64,000 nucleotides of DNA, taken from Ctena decussata (Eukaryota; Mollusca; Bivalvia; Lucinida; Lucinidae). The DNA lies in NCBI GenBank assembly GCA_963989385.1, contig OZ022507.1, positions 58,105,400 through 58,169,399 of the forward strand, given 5' to 3'. Shown here piece after piece: positions 51,991 through 63,968 of this stretch; positions within the stretch are counted from its first letter, which is position 1, and every line of letters starts with the position of its first letter. Made by a program: the position numbers and the translations under genes. The notes under the pieces were generated by a model. That model made no database searches, had not been told where the DNA came from, and worked only from the letters and a program-made list of their open reading frames with translations.

Positions 51991-53250
51991 ATGAATTAGG
52001 AAAGTTACCTTGTAGAACCGAGTGTCAAAGAAACGGTAGGTGTGCCAGGCCAGGACGGTTGTGAAAAAAATAAGAAGGTTCATACATACTAAAGAAGACC
52101 TAACATAAACAAATCGTCTTGTTTTAATGGGTATAAGTCTCAAATCTTCTTTTCGCCAGCTCGACTGACGCAGCATGCGGCACAGCCAAAGATGCTCTCA
52201 TGTTTATTACATAGTTTTCCATGACGTGAGGGGCAAGGATCCCCCATTCGCTTCTTGTTTGGATCAGCTCGATCAAATTGTAAGCATATCTGCTACTGCT
52301 ATTGCCACAAAAAAATAACAAGCATAGCCTTGCCTATCGGTTTACTTATGTCGAACGGCTTGTCCAACGCAAGGACAGACAGTAAGGTGGTTACTTAACC
52401 TAGTCCTAATACAATAGGATAAATATGTTCGTATGCCGGAATAGAAAACCTTTTTTTCACATTTTTCACAGTTTTCATATTTGCTTTGTACGATTGCAGC
52501 CTTACCTTTCATAGTCCAGTGTTGCATTTGCGTGTGAAAAAACTTTATGGGTTGCATTGAAACACACATCTTTGAGTGGTTAAGTTTGACTGTCATTTTT
52601 CTCTGTAGTACTGAGGTTATTGGTATTTTGCGGATTGGAACAGCCATTAATGAATGTGGTTGCTCAATTTCCATTTGATTTTATGGAATAAAACGCATTT
52701 TATTACCTTCCTTGTCAACCTTATGAATTCACAATGCGATTTATTCCGTAAAAAGTCTCTATTCCATTCCGTTCCGTTCCACAACATACCAATAGCCAGT
52801 ACTGATAGGTTTCCTAATAATCTGGCAAGGGCTGAACCAGATCCGGAGCCGGGCCGGGTAGCGCAATCGGTAGGGCACCTGACTCGTAAGTCAGAGGTCC
52901 TGGGTTCGAATCCCGGTCTGGCCACATCCTTTCGTTTCTCCTTCCGCTGATTCAAGAAGGGCAGTTGTCAGTTACTGGCGAAAGTATGTGCACTTAGTAC
53001 TGGTTAACCGCTTAGGAGGTCTAAGCCTGCCCAGGAATAGTGTGGTTAGGTTAACTGACCGTCCCGACATGACCTTAGTTGTTTACCGTGGACGTTAAGC
53101 ATCAAATCAACCAACCAACCAACCAGATCCGGAAGGTTTAATGATCCAAATTGGATAAATCTGACAGAAAGCAATATTTTAATAAAAAATTACATAATTT
53201 CTTATCAGAGAGAGGCAACTTTTAATCCAAGCGAAAGTGCAAATTAGGGG
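51991..53250 (-). pseudogene. GPCR W, heavily decayed
   Basis: From 53240 downwards: 5' flank ('cagagagaggcaacttttaat'), traces of the N-terminus, a TM1 zone (about 52440-52330), then 'atctgctactgctattgcca' for TM2, 'gcatgcggcacagcc' for TM3, and RRFVYVRSS, CMNLLIFFTTVLAWHTYRFF for TM4 at 52130-52020. Many frameshifts. A SINE (52848-53120) and two MITEs have landed in it. The oldest-looking of the four copies. Confidence 0.72.
52848..53120 (+). mobile_element. tRNA-derived SINE, family 1, complete with target duplication
   Basis: The direct repeat AACCAGATCCGGA lies at 52835-52847 and 53121-53133. The head 52848-52923 folds as a tRNA: the 7-bp acceptor GCCGGGC/GTCTGGC has two G-U pairs, the A box is TAGCGCAATCGG (52859-52870), and the B box is GGTTCGAATCC (52903-52913). 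The anticodon-like loop contains TCGTAA, suggesting descent from a tRNA-Thr(CGT)-like molecule. The body is followed by a (CCAA)n tail at 53107-53120. Polymerase III would transcribe it; a partner LINE would mobilise it. Confidence 0.9.
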
Positions 53251-53311
53251 AAGAAAGTCATGTAAGACCACACGAAATATTATATGACCCTATATGTGTA
53301 TCAATCTCCAT

Positions 53312-53459
53312 GATGTATGTATGTATATGTATATATATCTCCATGATGCATGTATGTATCTATGTATATATCTCCATGATGTATGTATGTATGTATGTAC
53401 GTATGTATGTATGTATGTATGTATGTATGTATGTATGTATGTATGTACACGTGCGTATG

Positions 53460-53493
<34 letters not shown>

Positions 53494-53512
53494 TGTATGT
53501 ATGTATGTATGT
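53312..53512. repeat. (ATGT)n microsatellite
   Basis: Mostly perfect GTAT tetramers, with 'atatctccatgatgcatgtatg' variants at the left. It gives long pseudo-open frames of Met-Tyr-Val-Cys on both strands, which are not genes. Confidence 0.97.
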
Positions 53513-53830
53513 CCCCTTCATCTCCTAGTCTCCGAGTCTCCGAGTCTCCAGGTCTCCAAATCGTCAATGTATAGGTGTATGTATGTATGTATGTATGTAT
53601 GTCCCCTTCATCTCCTAGTCTCCGAGTCTCCAGGTCTCCAAATCGTCAGTGTATAGGTGTATGTATTTATGTATGTCCCCTTCATCTCCTAGTCTCCGAG
53701 TCTCCAGGTCTCCAAATCGTCAGTGTATAGGTGTATGTATTTATGTTTGTCCCCATCATCTCCTAGTCTCCGAGTCTCCAGGTCTCCAAATCGTCAATGT
53801 ATAGGTGTATGCATATATGTATCTAATTTT
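53513..53830. repeat. 73-88-bp minisatellite with stacked CTCC words
   Basis: 'gtccccttcatctcctagtctccgagtctccaggtctccaaatcgtcaRtgtataggtgtatg' starts at about 53512, 53600, 53676 and 53749. Related, more diverged 'gtctccgagtc' and 'gtccccgg' words extend to about 54140. Confidence 0.9.
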
Positions 53831-54643
53831 AAACTGTCTCCGAGTCTCGGCCAGTCCCCGGGTCCCCAAACAGATAGTATCGTGTGTGCCTACACATTCA
53901 TGTCACCCTGTCTGCAACAGATCCCTGTATATTACGTACGTCTATATATATAGCATCCCCTACATGTACAGTCCCCGGAGTCTCCGACAACGTATTTGTA
54001 TGTTTATATCTAAAGTCCCGAGTCTCCAAGTACAATGTGTGCCTGCATATTTATATCCCTTGTCTCCAAAATATTCTTGTATATGAACGTACATATGGGA
54101 TTCCCTAAATATACAGTCCCCTCAGTCTCCAAAATCATTTTGTATGTTTACATCTAAATGCCCCCCTCGCATCCATACGATGTGTATACAGTATACTCGG
54201 CTCGGCTTCTTTGTATTTATATCTATGTTCATGTATTGATCACTATTGATAACAGCTTCTGAACAACTGAAATGTACCTTCTGGAGGCACGCGCAGGCGA
54301 ACGGCTGGAAGGACGAACAGAGAGAGAAAGAAAGAGAGAGAATCGACCTATAACATTTCAGTATCAGAGGAGCTCCACGTACATGGCTTAAACAGGTGAC
54401 TAGTACTTATACACTTCAGACCAACAGAGAACGTTAAAGTGGTGATTTGTGGCAAATACAAAAATCTGAATAAAACCATAAAAATTTAATGCATTTCCCT
54501 GAAAATTAGCAACTTCGCACAAGTTTACATCTTTACTTACCTTCGAGGGCGGGTTCATTATGGCGAAGCGCGAACTCTCAGTTGGATTTCCTACACGAAA
54601 CCAGACAAAAAAAAATACTTTTTGAAAATCATTTTGAAAGCAC
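53831..54643. other. Diverged minisatellite edge, then unique DNA
   Basis: 'agtctcc' and 'gtccccgg' words fade by 54140. A GA-rich stretch lies at 54318-54342. No gene seen. Confidence 0.5.
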
Positions 54644-54647
54644 TTAA

Positions 54648-56295
54648 AGGGAAATCACCCTATAAAATCTGCCATTGAGATTTTGTTGAAACTTCATATA
54701 GTGGTAGAATATTATATACTGAGTGAAAAATGGAAATAAAAAAATGGGGTCACCGTACTACTTTTTGAGATAATGCAGCGCCATCTATGTGCCTGTGCGA
54801 AACATGGCTATGTCTATTTCGAAGACTTTATACGAGATAATAGATGACCGATCGTTTCAAAATAAAGATTCATGAACTCTTCTTTCTTGTCTCTTTGCTT
54901 GAACATCAAAATTCCCATCGTCGTTTGCCTCATTATATACGTTATTTACAATTTTTTATTTCCCGCCGTTTTCCGGTATTGGAAAAAACGTGGAATTCCT
55001 TTCATAAAAAAAGTTCCACCATTGAAATTTTTATATATTTTTGATATTGTACAGGATTGATTAACCCCGTGCAAATAAGCTAATAAAAAATATAGGTCAT
55101 CGGCCAAATATTCGAGTTATGGAAGGAAAACCACTTTTAATTGGCGCGGTTTTCATAAAAGCGCCTTGACGTCAATGTTTTTTTTTGCGTTGACGTCGCT
55201 TTCTATTTCGCGCCATTAACGGCCATATGGATAGCGCTCTTACCTTTCGATGCTTTTTTTATAGCAATGCAATATAATTCCCTATTCAATTTCAGCAATG
55301 CTCTTATGTCCTGAACATATAGTCTATATGAAACTGTCGCCTTCAAAATTTTCTCGTATACAGACAACATATTAATGAGAGAAATTCCAACTTGGCAAGG
55401 ACTGAAACTAGGCAGCATGCTCAGTGTTATTTCTCATAGAATTTCGAACTTTTTTCTTGGTCTAGATTATATCACATTTATATCTGATGAACAAGTTTAT
55501 GTGCTTGGACCTGGCCACTGCCCGACATGTATTTTCACAGAAACATCGGCAAAGCATGACTTCAGTTTATCATTTAATGCTGAGACCAAGTTCGGAGGAT
55601 TTGCATTTTGATAGTTTTTCCCTGTTCGCATCGACAATCTATGAATCCTGTGGAAAGTCTAGGGGTCTAGGGCGATTAGTGAAAAATAAGAGTGTCGCCG
55701 CCTAGCCGTTGTAAAATTTGTATCTTACGAGAACAATATGATATGGCTGATCGTCTTATGTCACTTGCGTTAAATCTTAGAAGCAACTATTCAAAAAGAA
55801 AAGAAACAGACAAAACATAATTACCATAACGACATGAGCTAACAATAAAAGCTTAGATCAGCCTGCGCATTTGCTCAGTCTGATCTCGGCTTTCACTGTT
55901 TGCATGGGTATTTCATGACTCAAGTCCTTATTTGTATTTATACTTGCATTAAGTAATTACGAGATTCAAAACGCGCTTGCATTTTTCACAGCCTCTCTTT
56001 ACCTTACAAATAATTCCTAAAAAATTACACACTACCCGCCAAAAAAATTGGCGCTCTCTTTTCCGTATAAAATTCTTCAGCTCTATTTTAGTCGTGTTTT
56101 TTTTGTCCAGTTTTATATATTTACCATTTTTTCTGTCGCAAAAAACTTATACGTTTGTTTCAACAAAGAGCCCATGTTGTCTTCGAAATTGACGTAAACG
56201 TTTTAGCGTTACGGCAAACGACGTCATGATAACCATAGCAGGAAACAATGACGCTGCGTAAAATGTATGCGCACGAACATTGAGGCGATTTCCCT
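54648..56295. mobile_element. TTAA-flanked element, AGGG...CCCT ends
   Basis: AGGGAAATCACC at 54648 and GGCGATTTCCCT ending at 56295 are inverted with one mismatch. TTAA stands on both sides (54644-54647, 56296-56299). TTAA duplication with AGGG ends fits Kolobok-type or piggyBac-like elements. No transposase frame was found. Inside is a fragment of the foldback MITE family (55836-55910). Confidence 0.6.
55836..55912. mobile_element. Fragment of a GAGCCGCGAC-family MITE
   Basis: 'gacatgagctaacaat', 'gatcagcctgcgcat' and 'cagtctgatc' follow the family order. The second half is missing. Confidence 0.6.
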
Positions 56296-56518
56296 TTAAA
56301 TAAGTCATTTTGAAAGCACTTTTAGATAACTAAACCGTACTAGAACATCATTTCTAGCACAATATAAATTGCGAATTAGGCAATTTATTTTTGCGGACCT
56401 GAAATTTGACCAAATTTTCCAAGAAAACGAATTGAAATTACAGATAAAGAGAGCACATTACTCAGCCTAGGGCAGAGAATAACGACGCACATATTATAAT
56501 CAATTTAAACCCGGTTTT

Positions 56519-57084
56519 TATGCCCCCGCCATTAAAAATGGGGTGGGGCATATAGTATCACCGCTGTCCGTACGTACGTAGCGTACGAGCGTACGTACGT
56601 ACGAGCGTACGTACGTACGAAATGGTTTCCATTCAGTATCTTTTGAAAGCATTGATGTATTAAATTCATATTTTATACACAGGTATATAATCATAAAATA
56701 CAGGTTAAGTTCGATGTTCGGTAAATCCGTCAATTATTGTGGGATTTATGGCCCTTTTTCGACTTCATTTCATACAATAATGGTTTCCGTTTGTTAGTTT
56801 TTGAAAAGTTACTTGTTTCGGGGCTATTTCTTTTGGAAAGTTGCATGGCATCCATTTCTGTGATAAGATACTGAATGTTATCACATATCACGGTCATGAC
56901 ACCCCCCTCTGCAAGCCCCCCCCCCCCCACACACTTCTCTTGATCCAAGAAGCACAAAACATCTGCCCAAGGAAAACAATAAAACGTACCACAGAAGTCT
57001 GCCTTTGTGAACCTAGTTATGCTACAAGTGCCAGTACCTTAAACAAGGCGCCATCTTACTTAGGGCACTAGGCGGGGGCATCCG
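56519..57084. mobile_element. Element with ATGCCCCCGCC ends and GTAC-rich tract
   Basis: ATGCCCCCGCC at 56520 is mirrored by GGCGGGGGCAT ending near 57081. A self-complementary (GTAC)n/(GTACGAGC) tract occupies 56569-56612, and a poly-C run lies at 56917-56930. Just inside the left end, 'ccgccatt...aatggggtgggg' forms a terminal hairpin. Non-coding. Confidence 0.6.
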
Positions 57085-57479
57085 TGTCGTATGGGCACAT
57101 TTCTAGTCTGGAACAATGAAAGATCGAGTGGAAAGGCAAATTGTACAGATCTCAGGTATGTAGGTAGGCAGGTATACTGGCAGAGAGGTAGGTAATATGT
57201 AGGAATAGACAGGCTGAATTGCAGTCCGATGGTAGTCTATAATGTTCTCATATTTTTCCAGACAATTTAAAAATTTGACAGATCGCCTGGATTTCAGCAC
57301 TGCCTTGGGAAACACACGGCACTGTTAGCGATTGCCTGCACATGCACAAAAACCAAACAAAAATATAAATGATCAGCCGGTACGCCGTTATATGATCTTC
57401 ATGCTGTGGATGGTCACTTTCATTTGGCTCTCTGATGCCTCACTAATAGACCTTTTTCCCACTGTTATCTCCCGTAGTC

Positions 57480-57746
57480 TCGCGGCCTTGGCTGTTTTTT
57501 ATTGTGATTACAACAGCCCATCTATAATTCTGATATATGAGCAGCAACAATATGGCATGTGCGCTCAGCGAAGACTCATATTAGCATGGGCATCCGTTCA
57601 GTCTGATCAGAGTCATCGCTGTCGGCATGGAGGTAGCTAGACACTTACCTTCGCTTTAAGCGCGGATGCCCAGGCTGATCTGAGTCTTCGCTGGCTGCAT
57701 ACGCCACTTTGTTGGTTACAAAGTTTGTCGTGTCGCGGCTCATATG
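57480..57746. mobile_element. GAGCCGCGAC-family MITE, diverged left end
   Basis: 'gcgctcagcgaagactcata', 'cagtctgatcagagtcatcgctg', 'tgcccaggctgatctgagtcttcgctgg' and the right terminus 'gtttgtcgtgtcgcggctca'. The left terminus is eroded. Confidence 0.75.
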
Positions 57747-57924
57747 TCAAATTATGTGTTCATATATAGCTAGTCGTGAGTCAAATCTCTTCCCGAGTGA
57801 GTTATCTGGGCACCGGAATATAAAAAGAACTAAAATACTACTGAACAAGAAATAAATCATTCATGCTGAGGTAAATTTATATACATATAAGCGTACCTAA
57901 TCCCCGGAGGGTTCACTTGGTCTT

Positions 57925-58412
57925 TGACACGGGTATCTGAAGTTTCATCCTAGCCTAAGAACGAACCTGAAAAGTGGCTGTAACGCCCAATAATGCGTCT
58001 ATAGCGAACGTAACAAGCAGGTTATGAAACGTTCCGGGTTTCCCGATATATATTCTCCATTACGTGACTCAACAAGGAATATAGGAAGAAAAGAAAAAAA
58101 ATCAATAAAAAAACAAAAAACAGTATTTCAGTCGTATCGGGACGATGGGTGGGTGATAATGAAAGGGTGTGTGCAATGGAACCCCGTTTACGATTAAAAT
58201 GATAACCACCCACAGCGGGGCACGACCCCGGGACCGCTAGATCAGCAGTCCAGCGTTTAACCTACTAAGCTACCGGGGCTCCTCTCTAGGAGAATACGGA
58301 ACGTTCCATACTCTTCTCGATACGCTCGCTAGATGCATTGTTGGGCGTTATGTACAGCCAATTTTCAGGTAAGTTCTTGGGCTAGGACGAATTTTCAGAT
58401 GCCCGTGATATT
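57925..58412. mobile_element. Foldback element hosting a SINE
   Basis: 57930-58017 ('cgggtatctgaagtttcatcctagcctaagaac..ctgaaaagtggctgtaacgcccaataatgc') is complemented by 58325-58408. The spacer holds the family 2 SINE (58132-58282). Confidence 0.75.
58132..58282 (-). mobile_element. tRNA-derived SINE, family 2
   Basis: The minus strand starts 'ggagccccggtagcttagtaggttaaacgc' (A-box-like 'tagcttagtagg') with 'gcggtcccggggtcgtgcc' as a B-box-like part, and ends '..tttcattatcaccc..cgtcccgatac'. It matches copies at 43423 and 63836. Confidence 0.75.
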
Positions 58413-59397
58413 TGACAGGTTACAGGTGTGCTTGCATAAGTCTACTGGTGTGCCACTGGAGATTTTTATAACCCACACTATTCGTGTATACGGTATTTAC
58501 AAAAACACACCTATTCATAAATCATAGCCAAAATATTTTCCCCATCCATATTATGTGGAGCAATTTACTTTGCCTCTTTCTCCAAAAAAAAAGAACAAAC
58601 AAGTAAAGCTACAAATGTGTCAAATAAGGTAACAAAATGTATGTCAGCAGGGAATTGGCTAATTTCCACTTTTGGCATGTTGAGATATACAACAATGTTC
58701 CTGTTTTTGATTCCAAGTTCTCAAAAAAAACTTATTATGTATAGCCATCCAAAAATAATGACCTATTGATGCATTCTTCAGTTTAGAAAAAGGGACTATT
58801 ACAGCAGCACATTCTCCCATATGGAAGTGACTCCCGTGATCAAATCACAGACCCATGAACCATGAAAGTTGTAATAAATATCTCCATAATCATGTGTGAA
58901 ATGGGTCATTCAAACCTGAATCCGGCTGATGAGCCTAACTGCAGGTGTTATCAGTGAATAACCCGTGTCTAGAGGGCAATAAATCAATGTCAGATTTTAT
59001 AGCTTTACTCTTGAACTATCTTACGGGCAGAAAATGGTATAATTACATTCAGCTAAACGAAAAATGAATTTTAGAGGAGGATGGTTTTTCACTATAATTA
59101 AAAAAGAAGAATTTTATGAAACAGGAAAAACAATTGACCTCGCTGAGATCATGTTCCGCCGGCATGTGTTTGAGAATTCCTTTCATAACAATAAGAGAGA
59201 ACAAAGAATTAATGCTTGTGAATAATCTTTATTTTTCAAATTAAGAAAATACGTGAAATGGACTTTTAATCTGAAAAGACCATATTCTCCCAAATTATCC
59301 TAGCCCGAGGTCGAAGAACGAGGGCAAAAATACTTGTAGAGGATGAATAAAGCTGGAAGACATTGCGTCAGATATTCAAGCACAACGACGTTATAGA
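58413..59397. other. AT-rich DNA, no gene seen
   Basis: No repeat or coding motif recognised. Confidence 0.55.
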
Positions 59398-59496
59398 GGA
59401 TCTTAGACGAGTGGTCAGTTCATATGAAATCTATGAAACGAGCCTTTGGCGAGTTTCATAAATTTCACATGAAATGACCACGAGTGTAAGATTCTG
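59398..59496. repeat. Hairpin, arms of about 35 bp
   Basis: 'cgagtggtcagttcatatgaaatctatgaaacgag' faces 'cgagtttcataaatttcacatgaaatgaccacgag' around 'cctttgg'. It is followed by 'gattctgtttatca', as at 9686. Confidence 0.8.
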
Positions 59497-59660
59497 TTTA
59501 TCATTTGATCTTTAAAATGTGATTCTATCGCCTTCAAAATGAACATTATTTCTAAAAGGAAACGCATTGCTGACACGGACGTTGTCAATGACGTTACGTG
59601 TAAGCGCCAAACTGTTATTACACGTGTGGTCGTACGATTTTTATGACTTAGAGGTGAATA

Positions 59661-59790
59661 CATGTCTATTGTCGCGTTGCCGAGCATATCCGCCCGGAGA
59701 GCTCTATATTGGTCTGACGGCCAGTAGGCCCGAGGGCCAATATGGAGCTGCCGTGCCGATATGCCTGGCAATGCGACACTAAACATGTCG
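59661..59790. repeat. Hairpin, arms of about 55 bp
   Basis: 'catgtctattgtcgcgttgccgagcatatccgcccggagagctctatattggtc' faces 'ggccaatatggagctgccgtgccgatatgcctggcaatgcgacactaaacatg'. The loop is 'tgacggccagtaggcccga'. Possibly the other terminus of the foldback element starting at 59398. Confidence 0.75.
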
Positions 59791-59879
59791 TAAATTGGTA
59801 ATCGCAATGTTTCAATGTGTCAAGTTTTGTACATTACACAAAATAAGTTTTACTGTAAGTTAGCCTTAAAAACAAGAAA

Positions 59880-59989
59880 GATATGACACAATGTGTCATA
59901 TCAATAGACTCGACTTACTTGAATAGCATTTAAGATAAAAGTTATTCTTGTCAGGGAAGTGTAAGAGACATGTCTCTTACACTTCCCTG
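59880..59989. repeat. Two perfect short palindromes
   Basis: GATATGACACA-a-TGTGTCATATC occupies 59880-59902. CAGGGAAGTGTAAGAGACA followed immediately by its exact reverse complement (38 bp, no loop) occupies 59952-59989. Confidence 0.93.
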
Positions 59990-61393
59990 TTCTGGTGTAG
60001 TATTGGTAAACTTGGAGCACAAAAGAACACTTCTCACATAACTAGCTTTCTCTCCCTCTTTCAAATAAAATTTTGCTCTATAAATAGAATAAAAAGTCCA
60101 CTATGCTAGGGATGGTTCTAATTATTAATTACAGGTTGCCAGGGAGGGACCTTCATATGAATTTATGGTAAAAGTCTGCTCCTCTATAATTGCATTCATG
60201 AGAAGATGTCTTAGCGTTGCAGATATGATTAGATCTGCTTTTCTTTTTTACCAAAACCATTTGCATCAGTTGAATAAACACGTTTCGAAAAGGTAGATCC
60301 GTTGAAGTTTTACGGCTGGTTCCTTCAGACTAAGTTTTGTCAAAAGTGTGATGTGCATTAAGACCAAAATTGGCAAAAACGAAACATATCTGAACATAAA
60401 AATAATAGTTTGCCGCTTTTAAAACGACACAATGGCCATGTTACACTATCAAACTTCTTTGATAAAATGTTCTTAATTTATGGTGCTTGTCAAGAAAATA
60501 TTTGCTAAAACATTCATGATACACTGTGTTGCTTGTTTGGTCGAATTTTCTATGTTTATTGTTGTTCATATGAAATGTTGAGTCCGATATTCATGACACA
60601 CTGTCAAATGTTTAGCATCAAACTTGGTGGGTGCATCATTCTTCCCTAAAAAGTCTGGAATGCTAAAATATTATAGTTATGGCTGCGTTTGTGTGAATTT
60701 CAGAAAAAAGACGTTTTTACTATAAAAAGCACCGTATTCATAGCCCTCATTGACAGAAATTTACCGTTTACCAGGGGTGTTGCAGGTCGTAAATTGAATC
60801 CTTATCAGCCGCTTGTCAAAAATATTTGTAGACCCATTCTATCGCCATCCAATTTTTATTTTTTTTATCTTATTTGAAATGCAATTAAGATTGCTTGGTT
60901 TGGGTGTTACACTGTCAAATAATTTGAATGAACATAAATCAATCCGTATTTGATCAAATAAATTGAAAAGTGTAACATGGGCTTAAGATATCAAATATCT
61001 TTATTTGATTTGCCGATATAATCTATGACATGCTCTTAGCATAATAAATGCCCAAAAGGCTTTGCAGGATCAAATGAATTCGCATCATCTCATTATCATA
61101 AATGACTCCGCCCAGTAGTGTTTATATGCCGTATAAACGCCTAAACACTTTCTTTGAAACTAAGTATAGACACAGAATTGTTAAGCTAGCATGGTCGAGT
61201 CTATAATAAGACCGATACATCAGACTGAGAAGGCCCCCAGATTTACAGACAAATTTACCATAATCAGGTTCGTATTCCTATTCGTAATAAAGGCTTATGC
61301 TACCAAATACTTCCTGTATTGAAAATTGCATAAAATTCTGTATGTATATTATATCATATATTGGCTCTTTAATCTTGAAAAAAAAAAAACATA
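59990..61393. other. AT-rich DNA, no gene seen
   Basis: Only a small inverted pair 'tgttacact ... agtgtaaca' at 60905-60977, which may be a tiny MITE. Short frames have no recognisable content. Confidence 0.5.
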
Positions 61394-62388
61394 CGAGGGA
61401 TGATCCAGAAATACGTGGACACAGTCCATAAAATCTAACTACAATAAGTTATTTCTTTCAAATCTTAACCAATGCTTCTATATATATGACTGAATAATTT
61501 CTCACGATATCCGGTAAAATAGATGAATATTGAGTTTGGCATGTACGTTTGAATATACCAGGGGTAGTCTTTACTGCGCACCCCAGATTTTTTGCAGGAA
61601 AATACAAAATGTTCCTTTTAAAATAATCAGATATATTTATTATCATTAAAATTTCGATATAAAATTTCAGTCAAGAACTAAAGTAGCATTTCCCAATTTC
61701 AAACGATATGAATATTGGCATTTGACATTACATTCTGTACAAAAAAAAACCACAACCGTCTGACATGAAAGAAAAAAATGACAGTTTTCCAACGTCTGCA
61801 TGCAAGCAGTTTGTCTAAAGGCCGACATAAAAAGTCAAACAACAAATGCAACCACATCATATTTTACACGAAGCATCGTGAGACACACACGTTTCAGGAT
61901 GCTGTGTAAAAGAGTGCTAAAATAAATTTCGAGCAACATTTTCGGACCTCAGGATGTCTTTATGCACTTATTCGATGAAATAGTAGATTTTACACCTCAA
62001 AATCGAGCCCAAGAAATGTTTACGCGATATCAGAAGTTGTGCTTTATAAAGCCTGATGGAAAAGTTGTGATTGTCGAATTGCTCAATTCCTCGTATTATA
62101 TAAACGCTGAAATTGTGAATTTAGTCTCATGATTTCTTTAGTGGCTCTCATCATCTTCACATTTTGAGCACTAGCACATACCAGACGTCAACGTGACGTT
62201 GTAGCGTGCGCCGCGCAACCTAGGGTAACTGGACAAAATGCATTGTTATATATGTTTGAGATATCTGATTCAAAATTTGTACGTGTATTTATCAATGGTG
62301 TAGCCAGGAACATGTAACGTTTCATGGATGCACCTTTTCAGATTCCTTAATTATTTAAGGTGTCCACGAACTTCTAGCTCAACCCTCG
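61394..62388. mobile_element. Mariner-type TIR element, 995 bp, non-coding
   Basis: CGAGGG at 61394 and CCCTCG at 62388 sit next to TA on each side. The inverted ends are about 30 bp, 'cgagggatgatccagaa..cgtggaca' against 'cgagggttgagctagaag..cgtggaca'. These resemble mariner termini. No transposase was recognised on either strand, so the element is degenerate or non-autonomous. Confidence 0.65.
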
Positions 62389-63835
62389 TATGTCACCGTA
62401 TTAAGTTTCAAAAGAGCTGAAATGGAAAGATACCGCCGTAGACTGCTTTCCCGAAAAACACACCAAACAAGCCTGGTAGTTAATATCAATTAAATGACGA
62501 CTTTTATATAGCTAATTATAACGTTGTTTGGTCAAAACGATATAGGAAATATTACTCCTACCACCCAAAAGCTTGCATTTCAAGATGAAACAAACTATTG
62601 CAAAGCCAATGCTAGTCGCCTGCCGAAAAATCCTTAAAAATATCTTCCTGTCTCCTATATTTTGGACCTTACAGAAACACCCTACAATGAGATTCTCACC
62701 AAACAAGTTATTTTGCCGAGAAGAACTTTTCAGCAAATAGAAAATTAAAAGAAAAGTAGGGTTTACCATGCTTATTACTTTTGTAATGAACAAACTCTAC
62801 CCCTATCCCCACATTTATTACGTGGCAAACGTTTATTTATAAAGCTTAAAAAGACAGTGTTTCACATTCAGATAACTTGGATTTTGCTTGCACACAACAA
62901 ATAAGCATAAAATGAATCGAAATAAATCATATGGGTTAGTAAGTGGCCATCTGACTTACTCACATGATGAATAAATATAAAAAATTGCAAAAATCGTATT
63001 ATTAATATTTTCTTTCAGTTTATGGCCAATTTTAACACCTAAACTAATAAAATGAGCCCACAATAATATTCAAACCACAAACTCTAGCCATGTTCTTACC
63101 TAGTTATAATAAAATATTGACTCTGGGGTAACTTTTTTCTTCGGAGTGGCTATTGCTAGTCAACTGAGTGGCTATTGCTAGTCAACTGGCAATAGCCGTT
63201 TTACGTTAAAATCGCTTATTATATTTTTGTAGGCAGTATCTATGGTAGAACCGGAATAACAGGAAAATAAATAATACGGCAAGGACCAGCTGTGCTTGCA
63301 GCAGGTGCAGAACTTGGGCACTCTATTTTGGGAATATTTTTAAACATGTTTTTTCTATGAAACGAAATGGTGAAATGTTTTTTTTTTTTTTTTTTTTTGT
63401 TTTATTCTATAACATACATAGTAAGTTTTACTAAAATAATATGCATGAGCTTGCCCCATCGGTTAAATATATGTTCATGCCTTTTTTCATGAAATTCAGT
63501 TTTCTTGCATTTTTTAAAACAATGCAAAAATATACTTATTATCAATATAACTCCAATTTTATTTACCAGTTTGTTTCAGATATCCTATATTATTGATTTT
63601 TATGATTTGCAGAAATCAAAGTGCATTCATGTGCTAGAGATATGAATTTAAATGGAGAATGTGTAAAAATGTATGTAGAAATACAAAATATTGTTTTTTG
63701 TTTTTTTTCTTTATCCACTTGCCCAGGATAATTTTAGTATGATCTGCATACGATTCCCATAAACAATTTTTCGGTCATAAGACAGATGATTCACTTGCAT
63801 TTGTACGGCTCTTTCAATAGCATTCAGTCATGTCG
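62389..63835. other. AT-rich DNA with local repeats, no gene
   Basis: At 63146-63198 'gtggctattgctagtcaact' is tandemly duplicated and followed by 'ggcaatagcc', so it can also form a hairpin. A poly-T tract lies at 63378-63400. Nothing codes convincingly. Confidence 0.55.
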
Positions 63836-63968
63836 CGCAGGTGATAATGAAAATTTTTCTGCAATGGAATCCCGTTAACGATTGAAAATAAATCCACTTC
63901 CATCGGGATTCAGTCCAGACCGCTTTCTTAGCAGGCAAGTGCTTAACCCACTGCCTTATAGAGGCTCC
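63836..63968 (-). mobile_element. tRNA-derived SINE, family 2, diverged
   Basis: The minus strand 'ggagcctctataaggcagtgggttaagcac' is a tRNA-like head. The middle has 'aacgggattccattgcag' and the tail 'tttcattatcacctg', in the same order as at 58132-58282. Confidence 0.65.

Noticed and set aside
52848..52923. Genuine tRNA-Thr gene
   Set aside because: The cloverleaf is good, but the 13-bp target duplication, downstream body shared with 34.7 kb and CCAA tail make it a SINE head.
53294..53656. 120-residue Met-Tyr-Val-Cys frame
   Set aside because: Translation of an ATGT microsatellite, open on both strands for trivial reasons.
55375..55705. Overlapping frames suggesting a small gene
   Set aside because: No recognisable domain, located within a TTAA element, and the frames overlap in two registers without clear codon bias.
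58928..58960. Second hammerhead candidate starting 'gctgatgagcct'
   Set aside because: The CTGATGA box is present, but no GAAA box or cleavage triplet follows at a workable distance.
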